A stretch of 17,054 bases of DNA from NCBI GenBank assembly GCA_030605805.1, contig JAUWHQ010000001.1:1-17054 (forward strand), given 5' to 3'. Below, piece after piece: positions 1 through 6,275 of this stretch; the stretch's first letter is position 1; every line of letters starts with the position of its first letter. A program made the position numbers and the translations under genes. This DNA is from Methanosarcinales archaeon (GTDB lineage Archaea > Halobacteriota > Methanosarcinia > Methanosarcinales > Methanogasteraceae). Below the pieces are notes generated by a model. That model searched no databases, was not told the DNA's origin, and was given only the letters and a program-made list of their open reading frames with translations.

Positions 1-220
1 GGTAGCCTGTCCTGGTGAGGTGACCGTTATAGATGAACTCATACCGGTCAGGATATGCGCATTCGGAGGATGCGGCAGTCATATAGACGTGCGTCACACC
101 GTTCTTTTCCATTGCAGAGGCGGTTACGTTGTCATACACCACGCCCGGATGCGGGGCGATCTGGCGTGAGAGTTCGGTCTCGATTGCACTACGATCGGCA
201 GGCGGCGTGCCAGCCCACAC
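1..220 (-). CDS. Unrecognised protein, N-terminal part only (runs off the left edge)
   Basis: I do not recognise this protein. On the minus strand a frame is open from the TAA at 283-281 to the window edge and reads like real coding sequence: it holds YEIVWAGTPPADRS, then APHPGVVYDNVTASAMEKNG and VTHVYMTAASSECAYP, with ordinary codon use. No ATG lies near the beginning. The first usable start is a GTG at 220, though the protein-like reading begins earlier (TEKKVQSYE, near 250), so the true start is uncertain. It is in the same frame as the V4R-domain gene upstream, separated from it by TGA-ACT-TAA, and is probably co-transcribed with it. No clear ribosome binding site is visible. It could be a separate gene with a weak start, or the remains of one that lost its start. 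Confidence 0.45.
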   Translation of the reverse strand, partial: MWAGTPPADRSAIETELSRQIAPHPGVVYDNVTASAMEKNGVTHVYMTAASSECAYPDRYEFIYNGHLTRTGY

Positions 221-286
221 AATCTCGTACGATTGGACTTTCTTTTCCGTGTCTGCGGTTCGGGCGCCCTGATCTCTGACTTAAGT

Positions 287-1750
287 TCACCCGACCTCGT
301 GCACATACACCTCGCAGTACTCATCACCATGACTCAGAAGCTTCCTGACCTCTAGTTCTGCCATGCCCCGGAATGCGCAGTGCATTGCTCCACGGAATAT
401 CCCACGGCAGACATGGCATGCATCGATATCTGTAGCAAGTGGGCACTTATACACCGTGTAGTGTGCGGTGCTGCCACTCACATCCCACTCTGACTCGCGC
501 CCTGGTATCTTGTCGATCCGTACAAGCGCGTCCCTGAACTTATCAGCAGTCCACATCGTGCCATACTGCTTCTCATACTCATGGATGACACGCCGTCCGA
601 CCCGTCTTCCAAAGACCCTGGTATGCCTGTCAGAATCAATACCCTGCGCCCTCAGAAACGCCGAGAGCTCGCGCAGCGGCTCATCAAAGATATCCTCGAC
701 TCCGACATACTCAAGCAGTTCATTGATCTTTGCCTCGACCTCGGGACGGTGCTTCAGCACGATCACGTTGCTGGTCAGTTGGGAATCGTAATTGAGCCCT
801 GCCGACTCGAGCATACACAGGAAGATGTTCTTCAGCTTCTCGACAGCCCGCATCGTCCTGTAGCCGTGATGAATCGTTATGTCCTCGCCATCGATGTCCA
901 TCCGGTTGATGATGCGTGAGGTCTCGGCAACATTCTTCAGATCAAAGAGCACCTCCTGCAGCGGCACATCCTGTGACAACTTCACACAGAGGCATTCGGA
1001 CGTCATGATCGCCCGCGGCGTCTTGCCGATCAGGAGATCCTCATAAAACTTCCTGTGCAGCGCGACGATCTCGTAGTTTGCCGCGCTGTACTCTCTAATC
1101 AGTGAACTCCAGAATTCAGGTTTTGCGTGCAGTTCCTTGACCGTCTCCTGCATACAGCCGACATTCTTCAGAAGATCGTTGTATGCTTCGTTCGGACTTG
1201 CCTTTCGTTCAAAATCGATCTTGAGCGTGTCGAGATGTGAGCGCATCTGGCTGATCCCGAGCGAGAAGGAGGTCAGGTATGACCCGATGATCCCTGCAAG
1301 AAACTGCCGCTTATCATGATCTATCCCCTTGATCTCTATATGGACACTCGATGGACTCTGATCATCATCCGCTGTCATGCTTAAGAGAGCATCCCAGTAG
1401 AGACCAGTGCAGAGATTTCGCATCGCTTCTTCAAATTCCGAGATGGTCGTCACCTCGGATGGATCAAAAACATGGTCCAGAACCTCTTTTTCGATGATAA
1501 GGTCTTTCGTCTGCGTAAGCATGTAATCGAAGATCGGTTTGGGGACGATTGCCTGATCCTCCCTGATCTCCCGGAGCGTTGCGATCAGAAACGTGGCGTC
1601 CTTGACACTGCCATAATACTGCAAAGCGACATCGGTGAGGTCGATGGCATCCCGTATCGCAGCACTGAGGTTGCCTTTATGTTTTTCAAGGAGCGGCTCT
1701 ATCTTCTTCAGATGTTCATCCTCAAGAGCGATGTGTTTTCTAAGTACCAT
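287..1750 (-). CDS. RHH-like/V4R-domain protein, putative regulator
   Basis: This 487-residue cytoplasmic protein is probably a regulator. Residues 4-40 (KHIALEDEHLKKIEPLL, then GNLSAAIRDAI) resemble a ribbon-helix-helix DNA-binding or dimerisation segment. The middle, about 100-350, is helical and of no family I can name. The last 120 residues match the pattern of V4R (4-vinyl reductase) domains: cysteines C436, C445, C448, C458 and C479 sit in CPLA, CHVCRGIFRGAMHC and GDEYCEVYV, where V4R domains bind metal or small hydrophobic ligands. The open frame extends to 2452, but the ATG at 1750 is preferred: the protein-like sequence begins there and a TATA-like box lies 21 bases upstream, implying a nearly leaderless mRNA. 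It is divergent from the stress-protein genes. No membrane segment is seen. The ligand and targets are unknown. Confidence 0.75.
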   Translation of the reverse strand: MVLRKHIALEDEHLKKIEPLLEKHKGNLSAAIRDAIDLTDVALQYYGSVKDATFLIATLREIREDQAIVPKPIFDYMLTQTKDLIIEKEVLDHVFDPSEVTTISEFEEAMRNLCTGLYWDALLSMTADDDQSPSSVHIEIKGIDHDKRQFLAGIIGSYLTSFSLGISQMRSHLDTLKIDFERKASPNEAYNDLLKNVGCMQETVKELHAKPEFWSSLIREYSAANYEIVALHRKFYEDLLIGKTPRAIMTSECLCVKLSQDVPLQEVLFDLKNVAETSRIINRMDIDGEDITIHHGYRTMRAVEKLKNIFLCMLESAGLNYDSQLTSNVIVLKHRPEVEAKINELLEYVGVEDIFDEPLRELSAFLRAQGIDSDRHTRVFGRRVGRRVIHEYEKQYGTMWTADKFRDALVRIDKIPGRESEWDVSGSTAHYTVYKCPLATDIDACHVCRGIFRGAMHCAFRGMAELEVRKLLSHGDEYCEVYVHEVG

Positions 1751-1771
1751 ATATAATCCAAATGTGGTTTG

Positions 1772-1782
1772 CAATATAAAAA
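1772..1782 (-). promoter_or_regulatory. TATA-like box of the V4R-domain gene
   Basis: On the minus strand the sequence reads TTTTTATATTG. Its centre lies about 27 bases upstream of the ATG at 1750, the usual archaeal distance from TATA to transcription start. The mRNA would therefore start at or next to the ATG, which fits the lack of a good ribosome binding site. Confidence 0.5.
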
Positions 1783-1828
1783 GTCTTTTGGATAACACGA
1801 TTAGCGTGATATATAACATGCCATCGTC

Positions 1829-1847
1829 GGTGGGCGTAAAACCCACC
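1829..1847. promoter_or_regulatory. Dyad element, copy 1 (GTGGGC-N6-ACCCAC type)
   Basis: The sequence GGTGGGCGTAAAACCCACC forms a 6-bp perfect dyad with a 7-base centre. A close relative lies at 4901-4919 in the other divergent intergenic region. The outermost pair differs between copies (G:C here, A:T there), so symmetry is kept while sequence changes. It lies about 80 bases upstream of the V4R ATG and beyond its TATA box, so an operator is more likely than an mRNA hairpin. Confidence 0.45.
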
Positions 1848-1963
1848 ATCTCAGCAGGAGTGTGTAACCATTCCACAATCCTCACACCTATCTGGCACCC
1901 GGTATCAACAGGCTGCCCGTAATGTGTGGTTTCTGTCACGTATTGTCCTCTAAAAGACATTCT

Positions 1964-1992
1964 CTCAATTTTTAGTATCAATTGAGTATATA
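1964..1992 (+). promoter_or_regulatory. TATA box with adjoining inverted repeat, stress-protein operon promoter
   Basis: TATATA at 1987-1992 is a plausible archaeal TATA box, predicting a start near 2015. Directly upstream, CTCAATT (1964-1970) and AATTGAG (1980-1986) form a 7-bp perfect inverted repeat with a 9-base spacer, ending at the base before the TATA box and covering the BRE position. A regulator bound there would block TFB/TBP. The promoter is inferred from spacing; the repeat is seen directly. Confidence 0.5.
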
Positions 1993-2020
1993 CCAGTGAC
2001 ATTACAGAGTATAGAAACGA

Positions 2021-2072
2021 GAGAGGCGCAAAAGATTGCGCGCACGTGACAGACTTTGCGCGGGTGCCTCTC
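2021..2072 (+). promoter_or_regulatory. Structured 5' leader of the stress-protein operon
   Basis: GAGAGGC (2021-2027) pairs with GCCTCTC (2066-2072). Inside, GCAAA (2028-2032) can pair with TTTGC (2055-2059); alternatively GCGCAA (2026-2031) pairs with TTGCGC (2036-2041) over an AAGA loop. The two inner pairings exclude each other, so two folds are possible. With a start near 2015 the structure would sit at the very 5' end of a leader of about 97 bases, ahead of the AAGGAG site at 2095-2100. Confidence 0.45.
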
Positions 2073-2111
2073 GATGAAACAAAAACAAACAAAAAAGGAG
2101 ACGTGAGAAAA

Positions 2112-3014
2112 ATGAGAAGAATCCAACTCTTGCTCGACGGCTCAGAATCCTCTGAGGTCGCGGCAAAACACGCAATAAAGATGGCATCGAAGTGCGATGC
2201 CAGGATTGTGCCTGTCGAGGTCATCGATACCCGCAGGTTCAGAACGCCAGGGGTCATCGAAACAATGAGGACTGAGATGGACGCGTATCTCAAGGACCTT
2301 GCAGAGAGGGCGCAGGTATGCTGTGACGTAACGATCGATGCTGCAAAGACGATCACAGCGAACCCAATCAGGGACATCCTTGCAGAGACAACGTCAAGCG
2401 GATGCGATCTGATTGTTCTGGGAGCTTCCGGATACACGCGCGGCAGCATCAACGATATCGGAGCAGCAGTTCTCAGAAAGGCAAAGAAGAACGTGCTTCT
2501 GGTGCGAGATCGACTGGAGAACGACCGGTTCTACCGGAAGATCCTTATGCCGACACTGGAGTCTGATGACGTGCCAAAGCATGCAGCAGAGATTGCAGGG
2601 CGGTTTGGCGCAAACCTCGTGGGATGCAGTGTCATGAACACCACAGATACGGTGCAGAGTGAGCGCATCGTATATCTTCCTGAAGCTGCAACAGGGCGGC
2701 GCCACCTTGGTGAGCGTGTCAGACTCTCGAAGACTGCGGTGGACCTGAAGAGAGACGCGCTCCTCAATCGTGCAGCGCGGGCGGTGGACGATCTGCTCGA
2801 ACCTGCACGGAGCATGGGAATTCACACGGAGTCGGTGGTACTCGATGGCAATCCGGCAGAGAAGATCCCATCGTTTGCAGCGGAAGGGGAATTCGATCTG
2901 ATGGTGCTCGGGTACCGGAACAGGGGCAGATTCTCACGGATACTCGCAGGAAACCTGTCAGAAGATATCGCAACGAGAGCACCATGCTCGGTATTTGCGG
3001 TAAAGGCGAGTTAA
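2112..3014 (+). CDS. Tandem universal stress protein (two Usp domains)
   Basis: This 300-residue cytoplasmic protein has two UspA-type domains, about 1-135 and 140-300, as in UspE-like proteins. Domain 1 starts with IQLLLDGSE, has the typical DLIVLGASG strand-loop and ends in NVLLV. Its G-2X-G-9X-G nucleotide loop is intact as far as G117 but ends in Ala where Ser/Thr is usual. Domain 2 has DLMVLGYRN and CSVFAV; the second Gly of the loop is Asn (N270). Domain 2 also holds ERIVYLPEAATGRR (184-197), which recurs in the next gene. The ATG at 2112 is chosen over the upstream in-frame start at 2046, because the Usp fold begins at 2112 and GGAG lies 11 bases upstream. Usp proteins bind ATP and modulate stress responses, sometimes by contacting a transporter. 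It probably forms an operon with the next gene, 29 bases away. Confidence 0.85.
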   Translation: MRRIQLLLDGSESSEVAAKHAIKMASKCDARIVPVEVIDTRRFRTPGVIETMRTEMDAYLKDLAERAQVCCDVTIDAAKTITANPIRDILAETTSSGCDLIVLGASGYTRGSINDIGAAVLRKAKKNVLLVRDRLENDRFYRKILMPTLESDDVPKHAAEIAGRFGANLVGCSVMNTTDTVQSERIVYLPEAATGRRHLGERVRLSKTAVDLKRDALLNRAARAVDDLLEPARSMGIHTESVVLDGNPAEKIPSFAAEGEFDLMVLGYRNRGRFSRILAGNLSEDIATRAPCSVFAVKAS

Positions 3015-3043
3015 GTTATTTAAGTTAATCAGAGGTGATTAAA

Positions 3044-3979
3044 ATGACAAGAAGACTACAACTACTGGTAGACGGCGCGGCAGATTCGGATGCTACAGCC
3101 AGACATGCTGTGATCATGGCTGATCATCTGGATGCAGAGCTTGTGGCGACCGAGATCAGGAACACACGCTGGTTCGATTCCTATCGAAAGACCGAATCCG
3201 CGAAGACTCTGTTCCAGGATAAGCTTGCAAGAATCAGCGACATGGCATCTGATCACGGTGTCGAGATAAGCGATGTGAGACAGAAGGCAGTCGGCGACCG
3301 ACCGAAGGATATTCTGAGGCTGGCGCACGAAATCGATCCGAATGTACTGATATCGGGTGCGCGTGGCGGCATCATGGCAGGACAGGGGCTCAGCGATCGT
3401 GCAGCAGGACTCTTCAACCTGTCAAAGTACAATCTGCTCCTTGTTAAAGACCTGGATCACGACACCGGCGAGTATAAGAGGATCCTTGTCTCGGCAGACA
3501 GCCCGATCAACATCGCGGATTGTGCCGCGAATATCGCTTCAGGATATGATGCGGAACTGACCGCGGTTCAGGTCGTGGACCTCGAGGAAGGGCTCGTCAG
3601 GGAACGGGTCGTTTACCTGCCAGAGGCTGCCGCGTCATCAAGAGCAGGAAGACAGCGCAGAAGGCTTGGTGAGACCGTGAAGACCCCGGACACGCTGCTT
3701 GCCAAGATGAAGGAGAACCGGATGGCAAGGGGGCAGGCACTCGCTGATGCGGTTGCCGATGTTGCCCGTGACAAAGGGATATCGGCAAGCTCGCAGGTAC
3801 TGGTTGGCAAACCCGGTGACGAGATCGCAAGGCTCACCAGACGGGAGCGTTTCGATCTTCTGGTCATGGGATCAAAGAACGAGAGCGTTTTAAAAAGGCT
3901 CATGCACAAGACCGCACCGGAAGCAATCGCTCGGAGGGTCCACAGTTCAGTCTTCGCGGTTAGAAAAGTAGTAGCGTGA
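3044..3979 (+). CDS. Tandem universal stress protein, paralogue of the preceding gene
   Basis: This 311-residue paralogue of the gene just upstream has the same two-domain Usp layout. Domain 1 starts LQLLVDGAADSD and reaches VLISGARGG and NLLLV; domain 2 has DLLVMGSKN and SSVFAV. It shares the motif ERVVYLPEAA (187-196), here followed by a more basic stretch (AGRQRRRLGE, 201-210). The ATG at 3044 is preferred over the in-frame GTG at 3035, because that GTG lies inside AGAGGTGAT (3031-3039), a near-perfect archaeal Shine-Dalgarno site 4 bases before the ATG. Domain 1 has GARGGIMAGQGLSD where the canonical loop would end in Gly-Ser/Thr, so ATP binding is less sure. The pair could work as a heteromer. 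Confidence 0.83.
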   Translation: MTRRLQLLVDGAADSDATARHAVIMADHLDAELVATEIRNTRWFDSYRKTESAKTLFQDKLARISDMASDHGVEISDVRQKAVGDRPKDILRLAHEIDPNVLISGARGGIMAGQGLSDRAAGLFNLSKYNLLLVKDLDHDTGEYKRILVSADSPINIADCAANIASGYDAELTAVQVVDLEEGLVRERVVYLPEAAASSRAGRQRRRLGETVKTPDTLLAKMKENRMARGQALADAVADVARDKGISASSQVLVGKPGDEIARLTRRERFDLLVMGSKNESVLKRLMHKTAPEAIARRVHSSVFAVRKVVA

Positions 3980-4044
3980 TGGGATTCCCGGGTAGGGAAT
4001 CGTTTGATTCCCTGATCCGGATCCCATCTACGTTTTATTGTTTT
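3978..4044. terminator. Nested hairpin with T-rich tail between convergent genes
   Basis: GATGGGAT (3978-3985) pairs with ATCCCATC (4021-4028). Inside, AGGGAATC (3994-4001) pairs with GATTCCCT (4006-4013) around a 4-base GTTT loop, and CCGG segments in between can also pair. A T-rich run follows at about 4033-4044. It begins on the stress-protein stop codon and lies ahead of the convergent gene's stop, so it could end transcription of the plus-strand operon and, being symmetrical, act on both strands. Confidence 0.6.
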
Positions 4045-4048
4045 AAGA

Positions 4049-4765
4049 TTATGTCTTCTTTCCTTCTATGTCAACGATGTATACCTCAAGCAGGTCATCA
4101 AGCACTGCTGCATTGATCCCGATATTATCAGCAGCCTCTGCAAGTTCCCAGTAATTGACACCCTTCCTCTCGCAGAACCTGACTGTATAGACATTCGAAA
4201 ACGCAAGAGGCATCGCAAGCGTGTTCTGAATCCATTTCACAAGGATTCTGGACTGGGTGCCCTTACTCACCTCAGAAAACGAGACATGCGAGTCGAACTC
4301 ATTGACGATCTCCTCACCATACCTGCGCAGGAACTTCTGTATCTTACCGTCGTAATTCTCGCAAATTGCCTGAGCTACCTTGCAAATCGCCGAGAGCGAT
4401 CTTTTGATCTCATCCTCGCTTACGCCATTCGATTTAAGGATATCTGTTATGGTTCTCACACGCGAATTATCCGGATTTACCATACCGTCATCCATTATCG
4501 GGATTCTCGCCAGATCCTCGACACCAAGCAGATTTAGGTCTGCAATATCGTTCGCCAGTCTGCGTGCGTCCCTGTATGAATGTTTCGTAAGCTCTGCGAA
4601 TATGCAGTAGACGAGTTCAGTCCATCTGGAGCTTTCGTCCTCCCACCGATAATCCGCCGGGAGAAGATGGCGGTACTCTGCATAGATCTCCCTGATCCGC
4701 TTCTCCAGGGCGGCAACCCTGTCGGGTCCTGTATCTTCCTTCGATACTTTCTTCATTCGTGCCAT
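4049..4765 (-). CDS. Hypothetical protein, possibly a degenerate HhH-GPD (EndoIII-like) relative
   Basis: This 238-residue soluble helical protein has no family I can name with certainty. By eye its order of segments parallels endonuclease III: WTELVYCIFAEL (48-59) for the first conserved helix, ICKVAQAICENYDGKI (127-142) for the helix before the hairpin, then FSEVSKGTQSRILVKWIQ (163-180) where EndoIII has its PGVGRKTA hairpin, and NVYTVRFCERKGV (191-203) where EndoIII has VDTHxxR. The catalytic Lys and Asp are not in place and the iron-sulphur cysteines are absent, so any relation would be to an inactive form. The ATG at 4765 is chosen over 4960 because AAGGAGG lies 8 bases upstream (4774-4780) and a TATA-like box precedes it. 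It is divergent from the antiporter operon and convergent with the stress proteins. Confidence 0.6.
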   Translation of the reverse strand: MARMKKVSKEDTGPDRVAALEKRIREIYAEYRHLLPADYRWEDESSRWTELVYCIFAELTKHSYRDARRLANDIADLNLLGVEDLARIPIMDDGMVNPDNSRVRTITDILKSNGVSEDEIKRSLSAICKVAQAICENYDGKIQKFLRRYGEEIVNEFDSHVSFSEVSKGTQSRILVKWIQNTLAMPLAFSNVYTVRFCERKGVNYWELAEAADNIGINAAVLDDLLEVYIVDIEGKKT

Positions 4766-4773
4766 CCTTAATG

Positions 4774-4840
4774 CCTCCTTATGTGTGTGCGAACGTAACC
4801 ACTGCTTCTCATAAGCATCGTTTAGGCTTATTAAATTTTT
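4774..4840 (-). promoter_or_regulatory. Promoter and ribosome binding site of the 238-residue gene
   Basis: On the minus strand AAGGAGG (4780-4774) sits 8 bases before the ATG at 4765. Upstream, AAAAATTTAATAAG (4840-4827) is a TATA-like box that would start transcription near 4805 and give a leader of about 40 bases. Together they decide the start at 4765 rather than 4960. Confidence 0.55.
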
Positions 4841-4900
4841 GGGGCTCTTCTCCTTGGCAATGGTGCGCCTAAGTCCGGTATATCTCACGTATTGTCCCGG

Positions 4901-4919
4901 AGTGGGCATTTGACCCACT
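4901..4919. promoter_or_regulatory. Dyad element, copy 2 (GTGGGC-N6-ACCCAC type)
   Basis: AGTGGGCATTTGACCCACT is a 6-bp dyad with a 7-base centre, matching 13 of 19 bases of the element at 1829-1847. The outer pair is A:T here and G:C there. An additional TGCCCACT at 4933-4940 is complementary to AGTGGGCA at 4901-4908, giving an overlapping 8-bp inverted repeat. It lies between the divergent promoters of the 238-residue gene and mnhE. Confidence 0.45.
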
Positions 4920-4985
4920 ACCTTGGTGTGATTGCCCACTTTCCCAATCCCTGTGTGCATTCACTCGATTTAAGTGCTAACAGAA

Positions 4986-5057
4986 TATATATCGATGGGC
5001 ATCCGTAGGGGTGGATAGAGAATGAATCGCCCAAACAAACGAAAGATGGATATATAT
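4986..5057 (+). promoter_or_regulatory. Candidate promoters of the antiporter operon
   Basis: TATATAT occurs at 4986-4992 and again at 5051-5057. The second would start transcription near 5080 and give mnhE a leader of about 15 bases that holds only its ribosome binding site. The first would start near 5015 and include the small leader ORF at 5022-5090. The sequence alone does not show which is used. Confidence 0.45.
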
Positions 5058-5090
5058 GAAATCCATAAAATATGTGAACGGTTCTGGTGA
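5022..5090 (+). CDS. Possible 22-residue leader peptide ahead of mnhE
   Basis: An ATG at 5022 opens a short basic peptide, MNRPNKRKMDIYEIHKICER followed by FW. Its TGA at 5088-5090 falls inside GGTGAT, the ribosome binding site of mnhE. AGGGGTGGAT at 5007-5016 could serve as its own binding site. A ribosome ending here would sit on the mnhE start region, so translation could be coupled. It is short, may arise by chance, and is transcribed only if the upstream TATA box is used. Confidence 0.2.
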   Translation: MNRPNKRKMDIYEIHKICERFW

Positions 5091-5095
5091 TCAAC

Positions 5096-5578
5096 ATGAG
5101 GATAAAACAGTTCGCAGCAACATACTTAATCGTGCTCGCCTTCTGGCTACTGCTCTCGGCACACTTCGATCGATTCCACGTGGGTGCAGGCGTCGTCTGT
5201 TCTGTTATAGTGGCTTATGCATCCCACGATCTCTTATTTAAAGACACGGAAAAACACCGGTTGACAAAGACCCTGCGGTTCATCGCGTACCTTCCGTGGC
5301 TCATCTACCAGATCGTGCTCGCAAACATCGATGTTGCAAAACGGGCGCTTTCACCGAGTATGCCTATCGATCCGCGGGTGGTCACGTTCAAGACGATCCT
5401 CAAGAGCGACATGGCGCGTACCGCGCTCGCAAACTCGATCACGTTAACACCGGGCACCGTCACAATCGACATCGTGGACGACGTCTTCTACGTCCACGCC
5501 ATCGCAAAGGAGCCCGCTGACGACCTCCTGAAGGGCGCGATGGAGCGAAAGGTTGCCCACATCTTTATGGAGGACTGA
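5096..5578 (+). CDS. mnhE: Mrp Na+/H+ antiporter subunit E (MnhE/MbhA-like)
   Basis: This 160-residue membrane protein is the first gene of the antiporter operon. Two or three N-terminal hydrophobic segments (about 6-50 and 64-80) precede a soluble domain with the family signature ANSITLTPGTVT (about 115-126), which is diagnostic of MnhE. In Mrp complexes subunit E is needed for assembly and cation transport. The ATG at 5096 is preferred over the in-frame GTG at 5087, because that GTG lies in GGTGAT (5086-5091), the likely ribosome binding site. One base separates its stop from mnhF. Confidence 0.92.
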   Translation: MRIKQFAATYLIVLAFWLLLSAHFDRFHVGAGVVCSVIVAYASHDLLFKDTEKHRLTKTLRFIAYLPWLIYQIVLANIDVAKRALSPSMPIDPRVVTFKTILKSDMARTALANSITLTPGTVTIDIVDDVFYVHAIAKEPADDLLKGAMERKVAHIFMED

Positions 5579-5579
5579 T

Positions 5580-5855
5580 ATGACGGGCACAGAACTCTTC
5601 GGAACGATAGGGATGGTGGACGTCTTTCTGGCGATGGCAATCACAATCGTCATCGCAAGCTTTGTATCGCTCTACCGCGGCATCGAGGGACCCGGAATCT
5701 TCAACCGGATCATCGCAGTAAACGTGATCGGAACAAAGACGATCGTGCTTCTGGTCCTGATCGGGTTCATCTACGAACGACCGGATTTTTTCGATATCGC
5801 GCTTTTGTATGCGATTCTCAACTTTATTATGACGATAGCAGCGACGAGGTACTAA
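5580..5855 (+). CDS. mnhF: Mrp antiporter subunit F (MnhF/MbhB-like)
   Basis: This 91-residue protein has three hydrophobic helices (about 12-28, 42-60, 66-88). The conserved turn reads GPGIFNRIIAVNVIGTKT (about 36-53), where MnhF proteins usually have GPTxxDR; the Asp is Asn here. The start at 5580 is fixed by GGAGGA (5569-5574) five bases upstream, inside the end of mnhE; the longer frame from 5553 lacks such a site. Subunit F is a small core membrane subunit of Mrp and Mbh-type complexes. Confidence 0.92.
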   Translation: MTGTELFGTIGMVDVFLAMAITIVIASFVSLYRGIEGPGIFNRIIAVNVIGTKTIVLLVLIGFIYERPDFFDIALLYAILNFIMTIAATRY

Positions 5856-5873
5856 AAAAGAGGAGGAGAAACA

Positions 5874-6275
5874 ATGTCTGACACGATAATAAATCTGACA
5901 AATGTGATTACGGTCCTGCTCCTGCTCGTGGGCGCGTTCTTCATGCTGGCGGGAACGATCGGGTTCTTGCGGTTCCCCGACTTCTACTCAAGGATGCATG
6001 CCACAGGCAAGTGCGACACGCTCGGCGAAGGACTGATGCTCGTTGCGCTGATCGTCTACGGGGGCGCGACGTTTGTCAGCGTGAAGATACTGTTTTTGAT
6101 CCTCTTCATCCTGCTTGCGAATCCGACCTCGACCCACGCGATTGCAAAAGCCGCGTACGACGTCGGGCTCGAACCATGGCGGAAACTTGATGAAGAGGTG
6201 GCGTGGCTGAATACCGGCGATACTGGCAATAGCGACGAAAGTCGAGCCGGGGAAGACGGAGGTGAGGTGCGATGA
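5874..6275 (+). CDS. mnhG: Mrp antiporter subunit G (MnhG/MbhC-like)
   Basis: This 133-residue protein has three membrane helices in its first 100 residues. GFLRFPDFYSRMHATGKCDT (29-48) is the MnhG signature, and NPTSTHAIAKAA (about 83-94) is also typical. The C-terminus adds about 35 mostly polar, acidic residues (DTGNSDESRAGEDGGEVR) beyond the family core. AGGAGGAG at 5861-5868 gives a strong ribosome binding site. Its TGA overlaps the ATG of the next gene in ATGA, so translation is probably coupled. Confidence 0.92.
   Translation: MSDTIINLTNVITVLLLLVGAFFMLAGTIGFLRFPDFYSRMHATGKCDTLGEGLMLVALIVYGGATFVSVKILFLILFILLANPTSTHAIAKAAYDVGLEPWRKLDEEVAWLNTGDTGNSDESRAGEDGGEVR

Larger units (their letters stand above)
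1751..2111. other. Divergent intergenic region between the V4R gene and uspA-like gene 1
   Basis: This 361-base stretch has no convincing gene. It holds the minus-strand TATA box of the V4R gene, a 19-base dyad at 1829-1847, a 13-mer at 1936-1948 shared with the 4766-5095 region, an inverted repeat next to a plus-strand TATA box (1964-1992), and a strong hairpin in the leader of the stress-protein gene (2021-2072). The V4R open frame continues through part of it, but without a start site I would trust. Confidence 0.6.
4766..5095. other. Divergent intergenic region upstream of mnhE
   Basis: This 330-base stretch has no certain gene. From left to right it holds the ribosome binding site and TATA box of the minus-strand gene, the shared 13-mer TCACGTATTGTCC (4885-4897), dyad copy 2 (4901-4919), a further inverted copy TGCCCACT (4933-4940), two plus-strand TATA-like boxes (4986-4992 and 5051-5057) and a possible 22-codon leader ORF. 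The minus-strand frame stays open to 4960. Confidence 0.6.

Noticed and set aside
1751..2452. N-terminal extension of the V4R gene's open frame up to 2452
   Set aside because: It runs antisense through the first stress-protein gene and its leader, its sequence is unlike a protein N-terminus, and a TATA box plus the RHH-like start support the ATG at 1750.
4766..4960. Longer start of the 238-residue gene at 4960
   Set aside because: The ATG at 4765 has a strong AAGGAGG site and a promoter-like box inside the would-be extension. The extension is still open and encodes a GQYV motif also found upstream of the V4R gene, so it is kept in mind as a minor alternative.
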